Shown one piece after another: positions 1 through 9,074 of a stretch of DNA of 64,000 nt. The first letter of the stretch is position 1. Each line of letters begins with the position of its first letter. The DNA is from Gammaproteobacteria bacterium (GTDB taxonomy: Bacteria > Pseudomonadota > Gammaproteobacteria > Enterobacterales > Psychrobiaceae): assembly GCA_013214945.1 (NCBI GenBank), contig JABSRT010000019.1:1-64000 (forward strand). The letters are read 5' to 3'. Below the pieces are notes generated by a model. That model had not been told where the DNA came from, made no database searches, and saw only the letters and a list, made by a program, of their open reading frames with translations. The position numbers and the translations under genes are program-made.

Positions 1-39
1 ACGAGTTTGATTCGTGTCATTGTTGAGAGGAAATCTGTT

Positions 40-122
40 GTAGGAGGGTGCTTTAGCCCCGAGGCTTGGAATAGGTCTCTTGGCCATTTTGATAGCTTCC
101 TCCCGGTTAAAGCCAGTCCTAG
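40..122. repeat. REP-like palindromic unit 1
   Basis: The left arm begins GTAGGAGGGTGCTTTAGCCC and the right arm ends AAAGCCAGTCCTAG. The arms are imperfect reverse complements around an AT-rich centre. The core (GTAGGA...CTTTAGCC / GGYTAAAGCC...TCCTAC) resembles REP elements spread through gammaproteobacterial intergenic DNA. A second unit follows 15 bases later in the same orientation. Confidence 0.6.
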
Positions 123-137
123 ATAGGTTTGTATCTT

Positions 138-220
138 GTAGGAGGGCGCTTCAGCCCCGAGGCTATGAAATATGTATTTAGGTTATTTGATAGGTTCCTC
201 CCGGCTAAAGCCGGTCCTAC
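138..220. repeat. REP-like palindromic unit 2
   Basis: The left arm starts GTAGGAGGGCGCTTCAGCCC and the right arm ends GGCTAAAGCCGGTCCTAC, with the same spacing as unit 1. The two units differ at a few arm positions and more in the central spacer. They lie just upstream of the first gene, where such elements usually affect mRNA ends or act as targets of REP-associated transposases. No such transposase gene is in this window. Confidence 0.6.
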
Positions 221-270
221 ACTCTGACATGTCCGTAACGGTTAATTATTTTTGGTGAGAGATCCCTCCG

Positions 271-2553
271 ATGTATTCAAGGTTTTTTCTTATATCATGT
301 TTTTTGTTCTTCATTAGCATTGGCCAAATCAGTGCGGAGCCCGTGAGCATTGATAAGACAGTGCTTAACGATGCTGACTTGATGATCGCTTTTGAAAGTC
401 GTAAACCTTGGCTCGTCAATCGTAAGATTGTTAGTTCACAAACATCAACGCCTAAGTACCTTAATAACTTAATTAATTCAGAATCTCCCTATCTGCTCAG
501 TCACTCTCTTCAGCCTGTTGATTGGATAGAGTGGCAACCAGATTTTGAAACTGATTTTCAAAGCGGTGGTAGGCTGGTCTTTATCTCTATAGGTTATTCT
601 ACCTGTCATTGGTGCCATGTGATGGCGGAAGAGAGTTTTGCGAATACAGATGTTGCAGAGATTCTTAACCAGTCTTACATCAGTATTAAAGTCGACAGAG
701 AGCAGTGGCCGCTGGTGGATGAGCGTTTTAAATCGGCATTGGAATTATTGAAAGGTGAGGCCGGCTGGCCTCTTAATGTCATATTGATGCCAGATGGCAA
801 GATAGTTTGGATTGACTCTTACCTTAATAAAGATAAGTTTATTAAGCTGATCCAAGGACTTGCTAAGAGATGGCAGAAGCAACCAAAAGCTATATCTAGT
901 TTGGCGAATAGAGTAGACGCTATAGTAAATCCTGATCCACTTCCTACTTCTAATCCAGAAACAAATCCGCTTTCAAAAAGTGATTGGCGAAAGCTATTAC
1001 CTGAGCAACATCAGTCAGTTTATCAAGCCTTACTCAATGAGGAACGTCTCGGTGAACCACGTTTTTTTCGAGAGATTTGGCAACTTGGTTTACTTGATGA
1101 GTATTTAAGAACAGGTAATAAAGCTTATTTAGAGGTTGTAGAAAATCAGCTTGCTGAGATCTTGTTGAGTCCTGTGTTCGATGCCATCGATGGTGGTTTT
1201 CACCGTTATACTCTTGATAGTGAATGGCAGACACCTCACTTTGAGAAGATGCTTTATAATCAAGCATTATTAATCTCTGTATTTAGCAAGGCTTATGCAG
1301 TTTTTAACAGGCCGGAGTATCGGAACGTTGTTGACGATACCTTTGTTTTTTTAGAGCAAACATTTAAAAACAAAAATGGCAGCTATTATAGTGCGATTGA
1401 TGCCGATTATAATGGCCTTGAAGGTCGATATTATCTATTTTCTACTGAGGAATTATCAAAGATCTCCCCACTAGCACGACTTCAATTTAACTGGAATCAA
1501 TTTGAAAGCAGCGATTTTAAATTACCTGCACTTAACAAAACGGATACACCCTCGTTAATGGCAAAAAATTCATTGCTAGCAGTTAAATCTAAGTTAAAAC
1601 TTCCTTATATAGATAAAAAAATGCTCACTTCATGGAATGCATTATTAGTAAGTGCTTATTTAGACGCATATATTAGCTTTAACGATCAAAAGTATTTAAG
1701 CGCAGCCATAAAACTGGCAACAGTTTTAGAGTCAGCCCATGATGAAAATAACACACTGATCCGAGCCAGTTTTGAGGGGCGGTCATCGGGTAATGCCAAG
1801 TTGTCTGATTATGCTTATACGGCTTCAGCTATATTAAAACTGTATCGCATAACACAGCAAGCATCGCACTTATCTGCGGCACATGATTATTACGAAAAAG
1901 GTGCTGAACTTTTTGATAAAAATCATCAAGGTATATTGGCTGACATTGGTATTGATGCTGGTATTAGTATTCGATTAAACGATGGTGAGCTGATTTCACC
2001 CCATGTTGAATTGGCCAATACTGGCATCGGACTAAAAAAATTAGGTAAAAAAACAAATAACAGAGTAGCGGTACAAGTATCGGCCATTAAACAAGGCATA
2101 ATGACGAATGCGAGCAATAGCTATTCGGCAAATCGATTACTATTAGAATTGAAAAATGGCAACTTTGACAAGCTACAATCCTTTGCCAATGGTAATGGTA
2201 AGGTGAGTTTTAATATTGAAGATAATAAAACTTTAATTTTCAATATTAACCTTGCCGATGACTGGCATATTAACTCTATGTCTCCTAGACAAAAAAACCT
2301 AATACCGACTCAATTAATTGCGCGACAAGGCATACTTTCCAGTATTAACTACCCAGAACCTTTACTTAAAATGATGCGATTTGATAACTCGAAATTAAGT
2401 TTATTTGAAGGAAAGTTTACAATTCAAGCTAATTTTTCAGGGCTCTCAGCTCTAGGTGAAACCATCGAGCTAAGTCTTCAAGCTTGTAACTCAAATATCT
2501 GTTTACGACCTGAAAAGTTGAAATTTTTTATCCCGGCCTCACCTCTTATTTAA
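271..2553 (+). CDS. DUF255 thioredoxin-like protein with C-terminal DsbD-N-like domain
   Basis: This 760-residue protein has a signal peptide (about residues 1-22). Residues 66-200 match the DUF255/YyaL thioredoxin-like domain, with an SPYLL segment and a C112-H-W-C115 redox motif followed by His116. The middle resembles the alpha/alpha-barrel region of YyaL/SPATA20 proteins, which are usually cytoplasmic. The last 100 residues (LADDWHINS..., then LQACNSNICLRPEKLKF) look like the DsbD N-terminal domain, whose paired cysteines accept electrons in the periplasm. The combination suggests an exported thiol-disulfide protein, but the substrate is unknown. It converges with the next gene, the two stops overlapping by 8 bases. 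Confidence 0.8.
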   Translation: MYSRFFLISCFLFFISIGQISAEPVSIDKTVLNDADLMIAFESRKPWLVNRKIVSSQTSTPKYLNNLINSESPYLLSHSLQPVDWIEWQPDFETDFQSGGRLVFISIGYSTCHWCHVMAEESFANTDVAEILNQSYISIKVDREQWPLVDERFKSALELLKGEAGWPLNVILMPDGKIVWIDSYLNKDKFIKLIQGLAKRWQKQPKAISSLANRVDAIVNPDPLPTSNPETNPLSKSDWRKLLPEQHQSVYQALLNEERLGEPRFFREIWQLGLLDEYLRTGNKAYLEVVENQLAEILLSPVFDAIDGGFHRYTLDSEWQTPHFEKMLYNQALLISVFSKAYAVFNRPEYRNVVDDTFVFLEQTFKNKNGSYYSAIDADYNGLEGRYYLFSTEELSKISPLARLQFNWNQFESSDFKLPALNKTDTPSLMAKNSLLAVKSKLKLPYIDKKMLTSWNALLVSAYLDAYISFNDQKYLSAAIKLATVLESAHDENNTLIRASFEGRSSGNAKLSDYAYTASAILKLYRITQQASHLSAAHDYYEKGAELFDKNHQGILADIGIDAGISIRLNDGELISPHVELANTGIGLKKLGKKTNNRVAVQVSAIKQGIMTNASNSYSANRLLLELKNGNFDKLQSFANGNGKVSFNIEDNKTLIFNINLADDWHINSMSPRQKNLIPTQLIARQGILSSINYPEPLLKMMRFDNSKLSLFEGKFTIQANFSGLSALGETIELSLQACNSNICLRPEKLKFFIPASPLI

Positions 2554-3481
2554 ATTTGAAATGTGTCAACAATTTATTAACTTGCTCTGAAAATTGCTGC
2601 TTATTTTTTTTGGTACTTTGGGTTTGAATCAATAAAAAACGTTCTTTTTGATAAGATAATACTTGATATAGCCAATATGTTTGGCCTTTATGCTCTGCGT
2701 AGGCCGTAGTTGCAAGTGCTGGGATATTATCCAGTTTAATCATCTTATTTTTAATAATTTCTACTTCGTCATACCGCTTATTGTTTTTCAAAAAGTGGTC
2801 TGCAAGCTGTTGAATATCATCAATAACGGTTTTAGTTCGCCCAGTACTTATCACAACAAAGTCTGTTTTATTTGTTTCATCTGAAGATCTTAATACAATT
2901 GAATTGGCAAAACGTTTTTTGATTTTAAAATCAGCCGTAGCTGTTAAGTTGAATGGCAAGCCTGTATATAGCCGCTTGTCTGGTTCTGTTGTCACAGATA
3001 ATGTTAATAAACTTTGTTCAACTTTTTTCTTGAATTGAGTTGTCGCCCCTTCTGGGTAGCTGGCCTCCACTTTTATGCTCGATAATTTATCACCGAAAAT
3101 CAGCCAACGTTTTTCAAAAAAAGTACCTGAAATATTTTCCCGTAAGGTAATTAACGTTGATAAAATATCATTAATTTTAACTTCCTGCGTATCAACCAGT
3201 TGCTGTTTGTTTTTTAGTAAATATTCTTCGGTCAAAATTGTAGTGTAGCTAGCATAAGGTATTTCTATTTCTGAAATGTTAATGCGAGAAAAATTTTCAA
3301 CTTGAGAAAAACCATTATTTTCTGGAGTGATTCGAAAGTTTTCTGGCGGTATCAAGCTGACTTCCAAACCATCACTGATATAAAAAGATTGCGCTAAATT
3401 AGCTTGTGCTCTTGTCTCTGATTGACTCCAGCATCCGCTAATTAGGCTTATTACTGTAATAGCAGCAATACTTTTTATCAT
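2546..3481 (-). CDS. putative lipoprotein of unknown function
   Basis: The protein starts MIKSIAAITVISLISGC, a lipoprotein signal peptide whose lipobox LISGC would leave a lipidated cysteine after processing. The ATG at 3481 gives a normal-length signal; an in-frame ATG at 3514 would add 11 residues. The mature part of about 295 residues has no motif I recognise. Alternating hydrophobic and charged stretches suggest a beta-rich periplasmic fold, possibly two similar halves. It converges with the thioredoxin-like gene, overlapping it by 8 bases at the stop codons. Confidence 0.7.
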   Translation of the reverse strand: MIKSIAAITVISLISGCWSQSETRAQANLAQSFYISDGLEVSLIPPENFRITPENNGFSQVENFSRINISEIEIPYASYTTILTEEYLLKNKQQLVDTQEVKINDILSTLITLRENISGTFFEKRWLIFGDKLSSIKVEASYPEGATTQFKKKVEQSLLTLSVTTEPDKRLYTGLPFNLTATADFKIKKRFANSIVLRSSDETNKTDFVVISTGRTKTVIDDIQQLADHFLKNNKRYDEVEIIKNKMIKLDNIPALATTAYAEHKGQTYWLYQVLSYQKERFLLIQTQSTKKNKQQFSEQVNKLLTHFKFK

Positions 3482-3514
3482 TGTTAATCTAAGATATTTT
3501 GGAATACAATGCAT

Positions 3515-4394
3515 ATCAAATAAAGTCTTCTTTTAAGTAAGATCATAAAGTACAAAGGATTTTTATTGTAGCAACAGGGAAGGCTAAATAATAGCAGATA
3601 AATGTCCACTGCACTGTCAACTTATCTAAGCAGGATGAATAAAGTAACGGATTAACGAACTAAGCCATATTTTTGGTGCAACTTGGTATTCCGAAAAAGT
3701 ACGGTCACGGAAAACACGGTAGCTCTTGACGTGCAATAAATAGCGCCCGGGTCAAAACAAATAATTAGCCACCCCATGGCACGATAGAAAACGTTGAGCA
3801 TGCTCATAAGATTTAAATTGTCTCATCTGCCGATCCTGTTCCAAGCTATATTAATGGGATAGCTCACATCCATTATTGTCATACTGTTGTGTGGCGTGTT
3901 CTAGACTAGGCATAACTTCGCGCTTTGCAGCTGAATAACTTATTAGTTTAGCTGTCACTATTTTAAATGGCTTAGCTCCCTGCCCTTTGATGAGTCATAC
4001 GGACGAGAGGTTCCTTTGGTTCGTTAGTTTATCGCTCCAACCTTAGGTTGCCGTTAACCAATAGTCCTAATCGATACCTAGAATAGTTAACTGTTTGGTT
4101 CTGAAGAATTGATATATCTCACTTTTTTATGGCTAATACGAAGTCTGCTCCCGTTGCCACTGTGTATTATTGCTAAGTTTTGTGTTTAAAACTAACCAAT
4201 GAGGCATTTATTGATGATAATGACGTGGAGCATCAAAAGTTGTTGAGTTTCATTTATATTTTTATGACTGTCACTAATGTGTATTCTACCTCAGCCAATA
4301 AGCCTTGAAGGTACCTTTAATGCTTGATTAAATTTTGTACGCCGTTTATTCTTGCAGTATTCACTAAACATTTATGCCTTTGGTGAATTAAAAT
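3515..4394. other. 880-base gene-free stretch
   Basis: Both strands are broken by frequent stops and I see no convincing protein similarity, RNA gene or clear inverted repeat. The length is unusual for this gene-dense genome, so it may be decayed coding or mobile DNA. It should contain the promoter of the sulfur operon that starts at 4407, but I cannot single out a convincing one. Confidence 0.5.
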
Positions 4395-4406
4395 TTGGGG
4401 ACCGAG

Positions 4407-5300
4407 ATGGACTTGCTAGAGTTAATTGGCAATACACCACTTATTGATCTGGACTTTCTTAGTCCACGCCCCAATGATGTCAAACTCTTTGCCAAGGCGG
4501 AATGGATGAACCCCGGCGGTTCAATTAAAGACCGACCCGTTAAGGCGATGTTAACTCATGCAATTGAATCGGGACAATTAAGCCAACATCAAACCATTTT
4601 AGATTCCAGTAGCGGTAATGCCGGAATTTCTTACGCCATGATCGGCGCTGCCTTAGGTTATGACGTCACCATAGTGATCCCCGGTAATGCCAGCGCTGAG
4701 CGTAAGCAACGTATGCTGGCACACGGCGCACAATTAATTGAGACAGACCCACTTGAAGGTTACGATCAAGCTCTGCGCCATGTCAAAGCACTTTACGCTA
4801 GTGACAGTGAGCGTTATTTCTGGTGCGATCAGTACAGTAATCAGTTTAATGTGTTAGCACATTACGAAACCACAGCAGTCGAACTGCTGGCACAGGTGCC
4901 TGCGCCTATTACTCATTTTGTTTGCGGTGTCGGCACCGGTGGTTCACTGACCGGAATAGCACGGCGTCTTAAACAGCATAATAACAATATTAAAATAGTT
5001 GGAGTCAGGCCTCAGATCTGGCCGGGCATTGAAGGATTAAAACCTCTGGGATCGGCCAATGATATTATTCCAGATATTTACGATGCCTCATTGGTCGATT
5101 ATTGGCTCGATGTTAGCAGTGACGATGCAAAAATGATGTGTCATAAACTGGCTGCGCATGGTTATTTTGTTGGCCAGTCTGCTGGGGCTTATTTGGTGGT
5201 TTGTCAGCGTTTAATAAGTAAGCTATCACATGGTGTGGTCACGACTTTACTTTGCGATACGGGTGAACGTTACTTCAGTACAAGGTTGTGGCAGCCATGA
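4407..5300 (+). CDS. cysteine synthase-like PLP enzyme (CysM/CysK family)
   Basis: This 297-residue fold-type II PLP enzyme carries the motifs of O-acetylserine/O-phosphoserine sulfhydrylases: Lys41 in GGSIKDRP as Schiff-base lysine, SSSGNAG at 67-73 for substrate binding, and the phosphate loop GVGTGGS at 174-180. The ATG at 4407 is preferred over an in-frame TTG at 4395 because GGGGAC sits at ribosome-binding distance. The stop overlaps the next start (ATGA). Its partners are a JAMM peptidase and a carrier/E1/rhodanese fusion. By analogy with mycobacterial CysM-CysO-Mec, it probably takes sulfur from a protein thiocarboxylate rather than free sulfide; this is inferred. The acceptor (O-acetylserine or O-phosphoserine) cannot be told. 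Confidence 0.88.
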   Translation: MDLLELIGNTPLIDLDFLSPRPNDVKLFAKAEWMNPGGSIKDRPVKAMLTHAIESGQLSQHQTILDSSSGNAGISYAMIGAALGYDVTIVIPGNASAERKQRMLAHGAQLIETDPLEGYDQALRHVKALYASDSERYFWCDQYSNQFNVLAHYETTAVELLAQVPAPITHFVCGVGTGGSLTGIARRLKQHNNNIKIVGVRPQIWPGIEGLKPLGSANDIIPDIYDASLVDYWLDVSSDDAKMMCHKLAAHGYFVGQSAGAYLVVCQRLISKLSHGVVTTLLCDTGERYFSTRLWQP

Positions 5301-5734
5301 CAATTTATATCAATGATGCTATCAGAGAGAGCATGCTTAAACAGGCTAAAGCGAGTTATCCACTTGAATGCTGTGGCTTTATTGTCGGTAGCAGAGTGAT
5401 GTCAGAGGATAGTTTTAACGTCAAAGGCGGCTATTTTGTCGCATGTGATAACAAAATTAAGCAGCATAGCCGGCGGCGGTTTCTGATTAACCCCGAGATA
5501 TACCAGCAAGTTGAAGATGATGCACAAGAACTCGGACTGATGATCATTAGCATCGTGCATTCTCATCCGGATCATTCCGATTCTCCCTCAGAGTTTGATC
5601 GTCTGCATGCCTGGCCCGGAGTTAGTTACATTATTATTTCGGTGTGTAATGGCCGTATACACAGTTATAACTCCTGGCGACTGGCCGATGATCGCAGCAA
5701 ATTCATGCCTGAAGACATTATTCGAGGAGGCTAA
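5297..5734 (+). CDS. JAMM/Mov34 metallopeptidase (Mec-like)
   Basis: This 145-residue protein has a complete JAMM zinc motif: Glu24 in the LECCGF segment, His88 and His90 in HSHPDHSDSPSEFD, Ser98 and Asp101. Bacterial members cleave after the C-terminal Gly-Gly of ubiquitin-like sulfur carriers; Mycobacterium Mec releases cysteine from CysO. The ATG at 5297 overlaps the upstream stop, implying coupled translation; an in-frame GTG at 5288 is less likely. The downstream gene encodes a carrier domain whose Gly-Gly is internal, so this peptidase could free the carrier, release cysteine from it, or both. Confidence 0.88.
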   Translation: MTIYINDAIRESMLKQAKASYPLECCGFIVGSRVMSEDSFNVKGGYFVACDNKIKQHSRRRFLINPEIYQQVEDDAQELGLMIISIVHSHPDHSDSPSEFDRLHAWPGVSYIIISVCNGRIHSYNSWRLADDRSKFMPEDIIRGG

Positions 5735-5738
5735 TACG

Positions 5739-7175
5739 ATGAACATTATAATGAAAATTCCCTCACCACTGCGACATTTTACCCAAGATGCAGCCTTGGT
5801 TGAGCTAGAAGCAATTCATGTTGGTGAGGCATTAGAACAATTATGTCTGATTTATCCTGATATTAAACCACATTTGCTCGATGAACAGGGTGAACTACGA
5901 AACTTTGTCAATATCTTCCATAACAAGGTTGATATTAGGCAGTTGCAAGGATTAGATACCTTGTTACATGAAGAAAGTGAGTTACGTATTGTTCCTGCGA
6001 TTGCCGGTGGTAGTGAGCTAGCGACGTCGGATTTTTCCACCACCCTGAGTCCCGAGGAACTTAGCCGTTATAGTCGTCATATTTTATTGCCAGAAATTGG
6101 TGTTTCAGGGCAGGAACGACTCAAACAAGCAAGCGTATTAATTGTCGGAGCTGGGGGGTTAGGCTGTCCGGTCAGTCTTTATCTGGCGGCGGCTGGTGTC
6201 GGCAGATTAGGAATCATTGATGGTGATGTCGTCGACGAGTCTAACTTGCAACGGCAAATACTCTATACCGTTGCCGATATCGGCGTTGCAAAAGCTGATT
6301 GTGCTCAGGCTCGTCTAGAACAACTCAATCCTCATATTAAAATTGACAGTTATCGTGAGAACTTGACCAAGAGTAATGCACTGGAAATTATCGGCGATTA
6401 TGATTTAGTCATTGACGGCACAGATAATTTCCCAACCCGCTATCTGGTTAACGATGCCTGTGTGTTACTTAACAAGCCCAATGTTTACGGCAGTATTTTT
6501 AGGTTCGATGGCCAGGCAACTGTGTTTAATTATCAGGGGGGCCCATGTTATCGCTGCCTCTATCCAGAACCGCCACCGCCGGGGCTGGTGCCATCATGTG
6601 CTGAGGGCGGAGTTTTAGGGGTTTTACCGGCGATCATTGCCTCAATTCAGGCAACTGAAGCAATTAAAATGATCACCGGCATTGGCCAATCACTGAGCCA
6701 GCGGTTACTGCTATATGATGCGTTAAAACTTGATTTTACGACCTTAGCTATTCAAAAAAGTCCTAAGTGCCCTGTCTGTGGTGAACAGCCAACGATTCGC
6801 TCCTTGGTGGATTATCAGCAACTTTGCGGACTGGCTCCGAGCAGCGAGCCAGTATTGTTTCAACAAATTAGTCCCCAACAGTTACAACAGCAACTGGCCG
6901 GTGATGACAGTGTGATTTTGATTGATGTAAGGGAGTCTTACGAACGGGCAATTTGCTGCATTGCTGGCAGCCGACATATTGTGATGGCGGATATTGAGCA
7001 GCAGCAGTCACAATTTCGTCTCGATCAGCCACTGGTCTTTCATTGTAAAATGGGCGGACGGTCGGCCAAGGTTTGTCAGCAGTTCGTTGCTAAAGGCTAC
7101 ACCAATATTAGTAACCTATCTGGTGGGATCCTGGCATGGGCTGACCAGATTGATCCCAGTTTGGCTAAATATTAA
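5739..7175 (+). CDS. fused ubiquitin-like carrier / MoeB-ThiF E1 / rhodanese protein
   Basis: The protein has 478 residues. Residues 1-91 look like a MoaD/ThiS/CysO-type ubiquitin fold ending in Gly90-Gly91. Residues 103-350 are a MoeB/ThiF adenylating enzyme: ATP loop GAGGLG 137-142, RYSRHILLPEIG at 110-121, zinc pairs C270-x2-C273 and C344-x2-C347, and the catalytic-type Cys287 in SCAEGGVLG. Residues 375-478 are a rhodanese domain with active-site Cys436 in HCKMGGRS. The start at 5739 follows GAGGAGG. One chain thus holds carrier, activator and sulfur donor, the same set as CysO plus MoeZ in Mycobacterium. Because Gly-Gly is internal, thiocarboxylation would need prior cleavage, perhaps by the adjacent JAMM protein. 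Confidence 0.9.
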   Translation: MNIIMKIPSPLRHFTQDAALVELEAIHVGEALEQLCLIYPDIKPHLLDEQGELRNFVNIFHNKVDIRQLQGLDTLLHEESELRIVPAIAGGSELATSDFSTTLSPEELSRYSRHILLPEIGVSGQERLKQASVLIVGAGGLGCPVSLYLAAAGVGRLGIIDGDVVDESNLQRQILYTVADIGVAKADCAQARLEQLNPHIKIDSYRENLTKSNALEIIGDYDLVIDGTDNFPTRYLVNDACVLLNKPNVYGSIFRFDGQATVFNYQGGPCYRCLYPEPPPPGLVPSCAEGGVLGVLPAIIASIQATEAIKMITGIGQSLSQRLLLYDALKLDFTTLAIQKSPKCPVCGEQPTIRSLVDYQQLCGLAPSSEPVLFQQISPQQLQQQLAGDDSVILIDVRESYERAICCIAGSRHIVMADIEQQQSQFRLDQPLVFHCKMGGRSAKVCQQFVAKGYTNISNLSGGILAWADQIDPSLAKY

Positions 7176-7711
7176 AGCCGGGTGTATATGCCCCCAACTA
7201 CCAACATCGCGTAACATGGTGTTGATCTTGAATTCAGTTTTATCGGTATTATTGTCAGGTTAGAATCATTAATCGTTGTCGTAATAGATGTAGCGAGGTG
7301 ATATGACTCGCGTTCAACAGGTTGTGACGGTGCTACCTTGAGAGAATACTTTGTTCACCTACATTGGCGATCATTTCGAACAAATAGCAGTAACCATTAA
7401 AAAAACCTAGAATTTAACACCAATACTTTCGTCAACATAACCAAGCAAATTAATGATTTTCGAAAACGACATTGAAGAATAAAAATTGCACTCTCATCAT
7501 TAAATTGACCATACCAAGAGTATTCGCTATAGCTACCGACCTGACAATAATCTAGCAATGCAGACATTTAACCTGTTTGCCCCTAAACTAACCCAGCTAG
7601 AATTTGTGATAAAATCAGCATGCTGCAAGGTTTCATCGATTTCACTAACTTAATGCGGCATAAATACGCTAAAATAGGCGCTATTATTTTAGCTTTGAGT
7701 CCTTTATATTA
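7176..7711. other. intergenic stretch of 536 bases
   Basis: I find no supported gene here. Short open frames on the plus strand continue from the rhodanese coding region in another frame and have no recognisable similarity. The only clear structure is the hairpin just before the helicase start, listed separately. Confidence 0.5.
7668..7693 (+). promoter_or_regulatory. leader hairpin before the DEAD-box helicase
   Basis: GCTAAAATA at 7668-7676 pairs perfectly with TATTTTAGC at 7685-7693, ending 18 bases before the helicase ATG. The helicase has only a weak ribosome-binding sequence (GAG at about 7696). An RNA hairpin there could modulate its translation, as known for cold-responsive helicase leaders; this role is inferred. 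Confidence 0.35.
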
Positions 7712-9013
7712 ATGACCACCATAACAACGCCAGCCAACTTTTTAGAACTTGGTATTATCCCGCCCTTGTTAGCTCGATTAACTGAACTTGAGTATCAACA
7801 GCCAACACCTATTCAAGCACAAGCTATCCCAAGCATATTAGCAGGACGTGACTTAATTGGAGGGGCTAATACTGGTTCAGGTAAAACAGCGACCTTTGCA
7901 CTGCCAATATTGCAGCACCTTTTTGAGAAAAAGCAGGCAGAAGGTTCATTGAGCAGCAACACCAGTAAAGGTAACTATGTTACTGGACTTATTTTAGTAC
8001 CGACACGTGAGTTGGCCAAGCAAGTAGCAGACAGCATTAAATCTTATGCGGTGCATTTTAACGGCGCGATTAAAACGATTGCTGTATTTGGTGGGGTATC
8101 AGCCAACACTCAAATGCTTGCATTACGCGGTGGCACTGACATTTTGGTTGCAACGCCAGGTCGCTTACTCGATTTAATTTCAAGTAATGCGATAAAACTC
8201 GATAAGGTTAAAACCTTAGTGCTTGATGAAGCTGATAGGATGTTAAGCCTAGGTTTTACTGATGAAATCGAGGCACTGTTAGCCTTGTTGCCAAATAAAA
8301 AACAAACGTTGTTATTTTCAGCGACCTTTCCTGAGCAAGTACAGACCTTAACCCAAGAGTTACTTAGCGATCCGGTTGAAATACAGGTGCAAAGTGCAGA
8401 TGCCAGCACTTTGGTGCAGCGTGTGTTTACCGTTGATAAAGGCCAAAAAACCGCCTTGTTAGCGCATTTGATTAAACAACATCAATGGCGACAAGCACTT
8501 GTTTTCGTCAATGCAAAGAACAGCTGTAATCACTTAGCCGACAAACTCGAAAAACGTGGGATTGCCGCAGAAGTATTTCATGGCGATAAAGGCCAAGGCG
8601 CTCGTAGTCGGGTGCTTGAAGCGTTTAAAGCTGGCGAAATTGACGTATTAATTGCCACTGATATTGCTGCCCGTGGCCTCGACATCGAAAAACTACCAGT
8701 AGTGATTAACTTTGATTTACCGAGAAGTCCAGCAGACTACATGCACCGCATTGGCCGAAGTGGCCGCGCAGGTGAAGTAGGCTTGGCATTATCGCTGATT
8801 GATTATGAAGACTATCATCATTTCAAAGTCATCGAGAAGAAAAACAAGGTTCGGCTTGAGCGTGAGCAAGTACCAGGTTTTGAAGTGACAGACGTTGTAA
8901 ATGAAGTTATTGCTGCCGCTGATAAACCAATGGCACGACCTGAAGGCACCGGTAAGAAAAAACGCAAAAATAAAGCGCCAGTCAATGCCGATATCTGGTT
9001 GAGAAATTCTTAA
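7712..9013 (+). CDS. DEAD-box RNA helicase, RhlE-like
   Basis: This 433-residue ATP-dependent RNA helicase has a complete motif set: Q motif around QQPTPIQ, motif I ANTGSGKT at 52-59, PTREL near 97-101, motif II DEAD at 172-175, SAT, and the second-domain motifs ARGLDIE and HRIGRSGRAG. The basic tail (GKKKRKNK) is short, as in RhlE-type enzymes acting on ribosome assembly or RNA decay. It is transcribed alone, with a long leader and a strong shared terminator downstream. Confidence 0.9.
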   Translation: MTTITTPANFLELGIIPPLLARLTELEYQQPTPIQAQAIPSILAGRDLIGGANTGSGKTATFALPILQHLFEKKQAEGSLSSNTSKGNYVTGLILVPTRELAKQVADSIKSYAVHFNGAIKTIAVFGGVSANTQMLALRGGTDILVATPGRLLDLISSNAIKLDKVKTLVLDEADRMLSLGFTDEIEALLALLPNKKQTLLFSATFPEQVQTLTQELLSDPVEIQVQSADASTLVQRVFTVDKGQKTALLAHLIKQHQWRQALVFVNAKNSCNHLADKLEKRGIAAEVFHGDKGQGARSRVLEAFKAGEIDVLIATDIAARGLDIEKLPVVINFDLPRSPADYMHRIGRSGRAGEVGLALSLIDYEDYHHFKVIEKKNKVRLEREQVPGFEVTDVVNEVIAAADKPMARPEGTGKKKRKNKAPVNADIWLRNS

Positions 9014-9038
9014 GCTAAAAAGATAAATTGACAACCAT

Positions 9039-9073
9039 CTAAAACGAGACAACGAACTGTTGTCTCGTTTTAG
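9039..9073. terminator. bidirectional terminator between helicase and lolE
   Basis: A perfect 15-base-pair stem (CTAAAACGAGACAAC with GTTGTCTCGTTTTAG) closes a GAACT loop. A and T runs on the two sides allow it to end transcripts from both converging genes. Confidence 0.85.
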
Positions 9074-9074
9074 A

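Noticed and set aside
7348-7360. Shared 13-mer ATACTTTGTTCAC with 40995-41007
   Set aside because: A 13-base match is expected many times by chance in 64 kb, and the flanks do not align.
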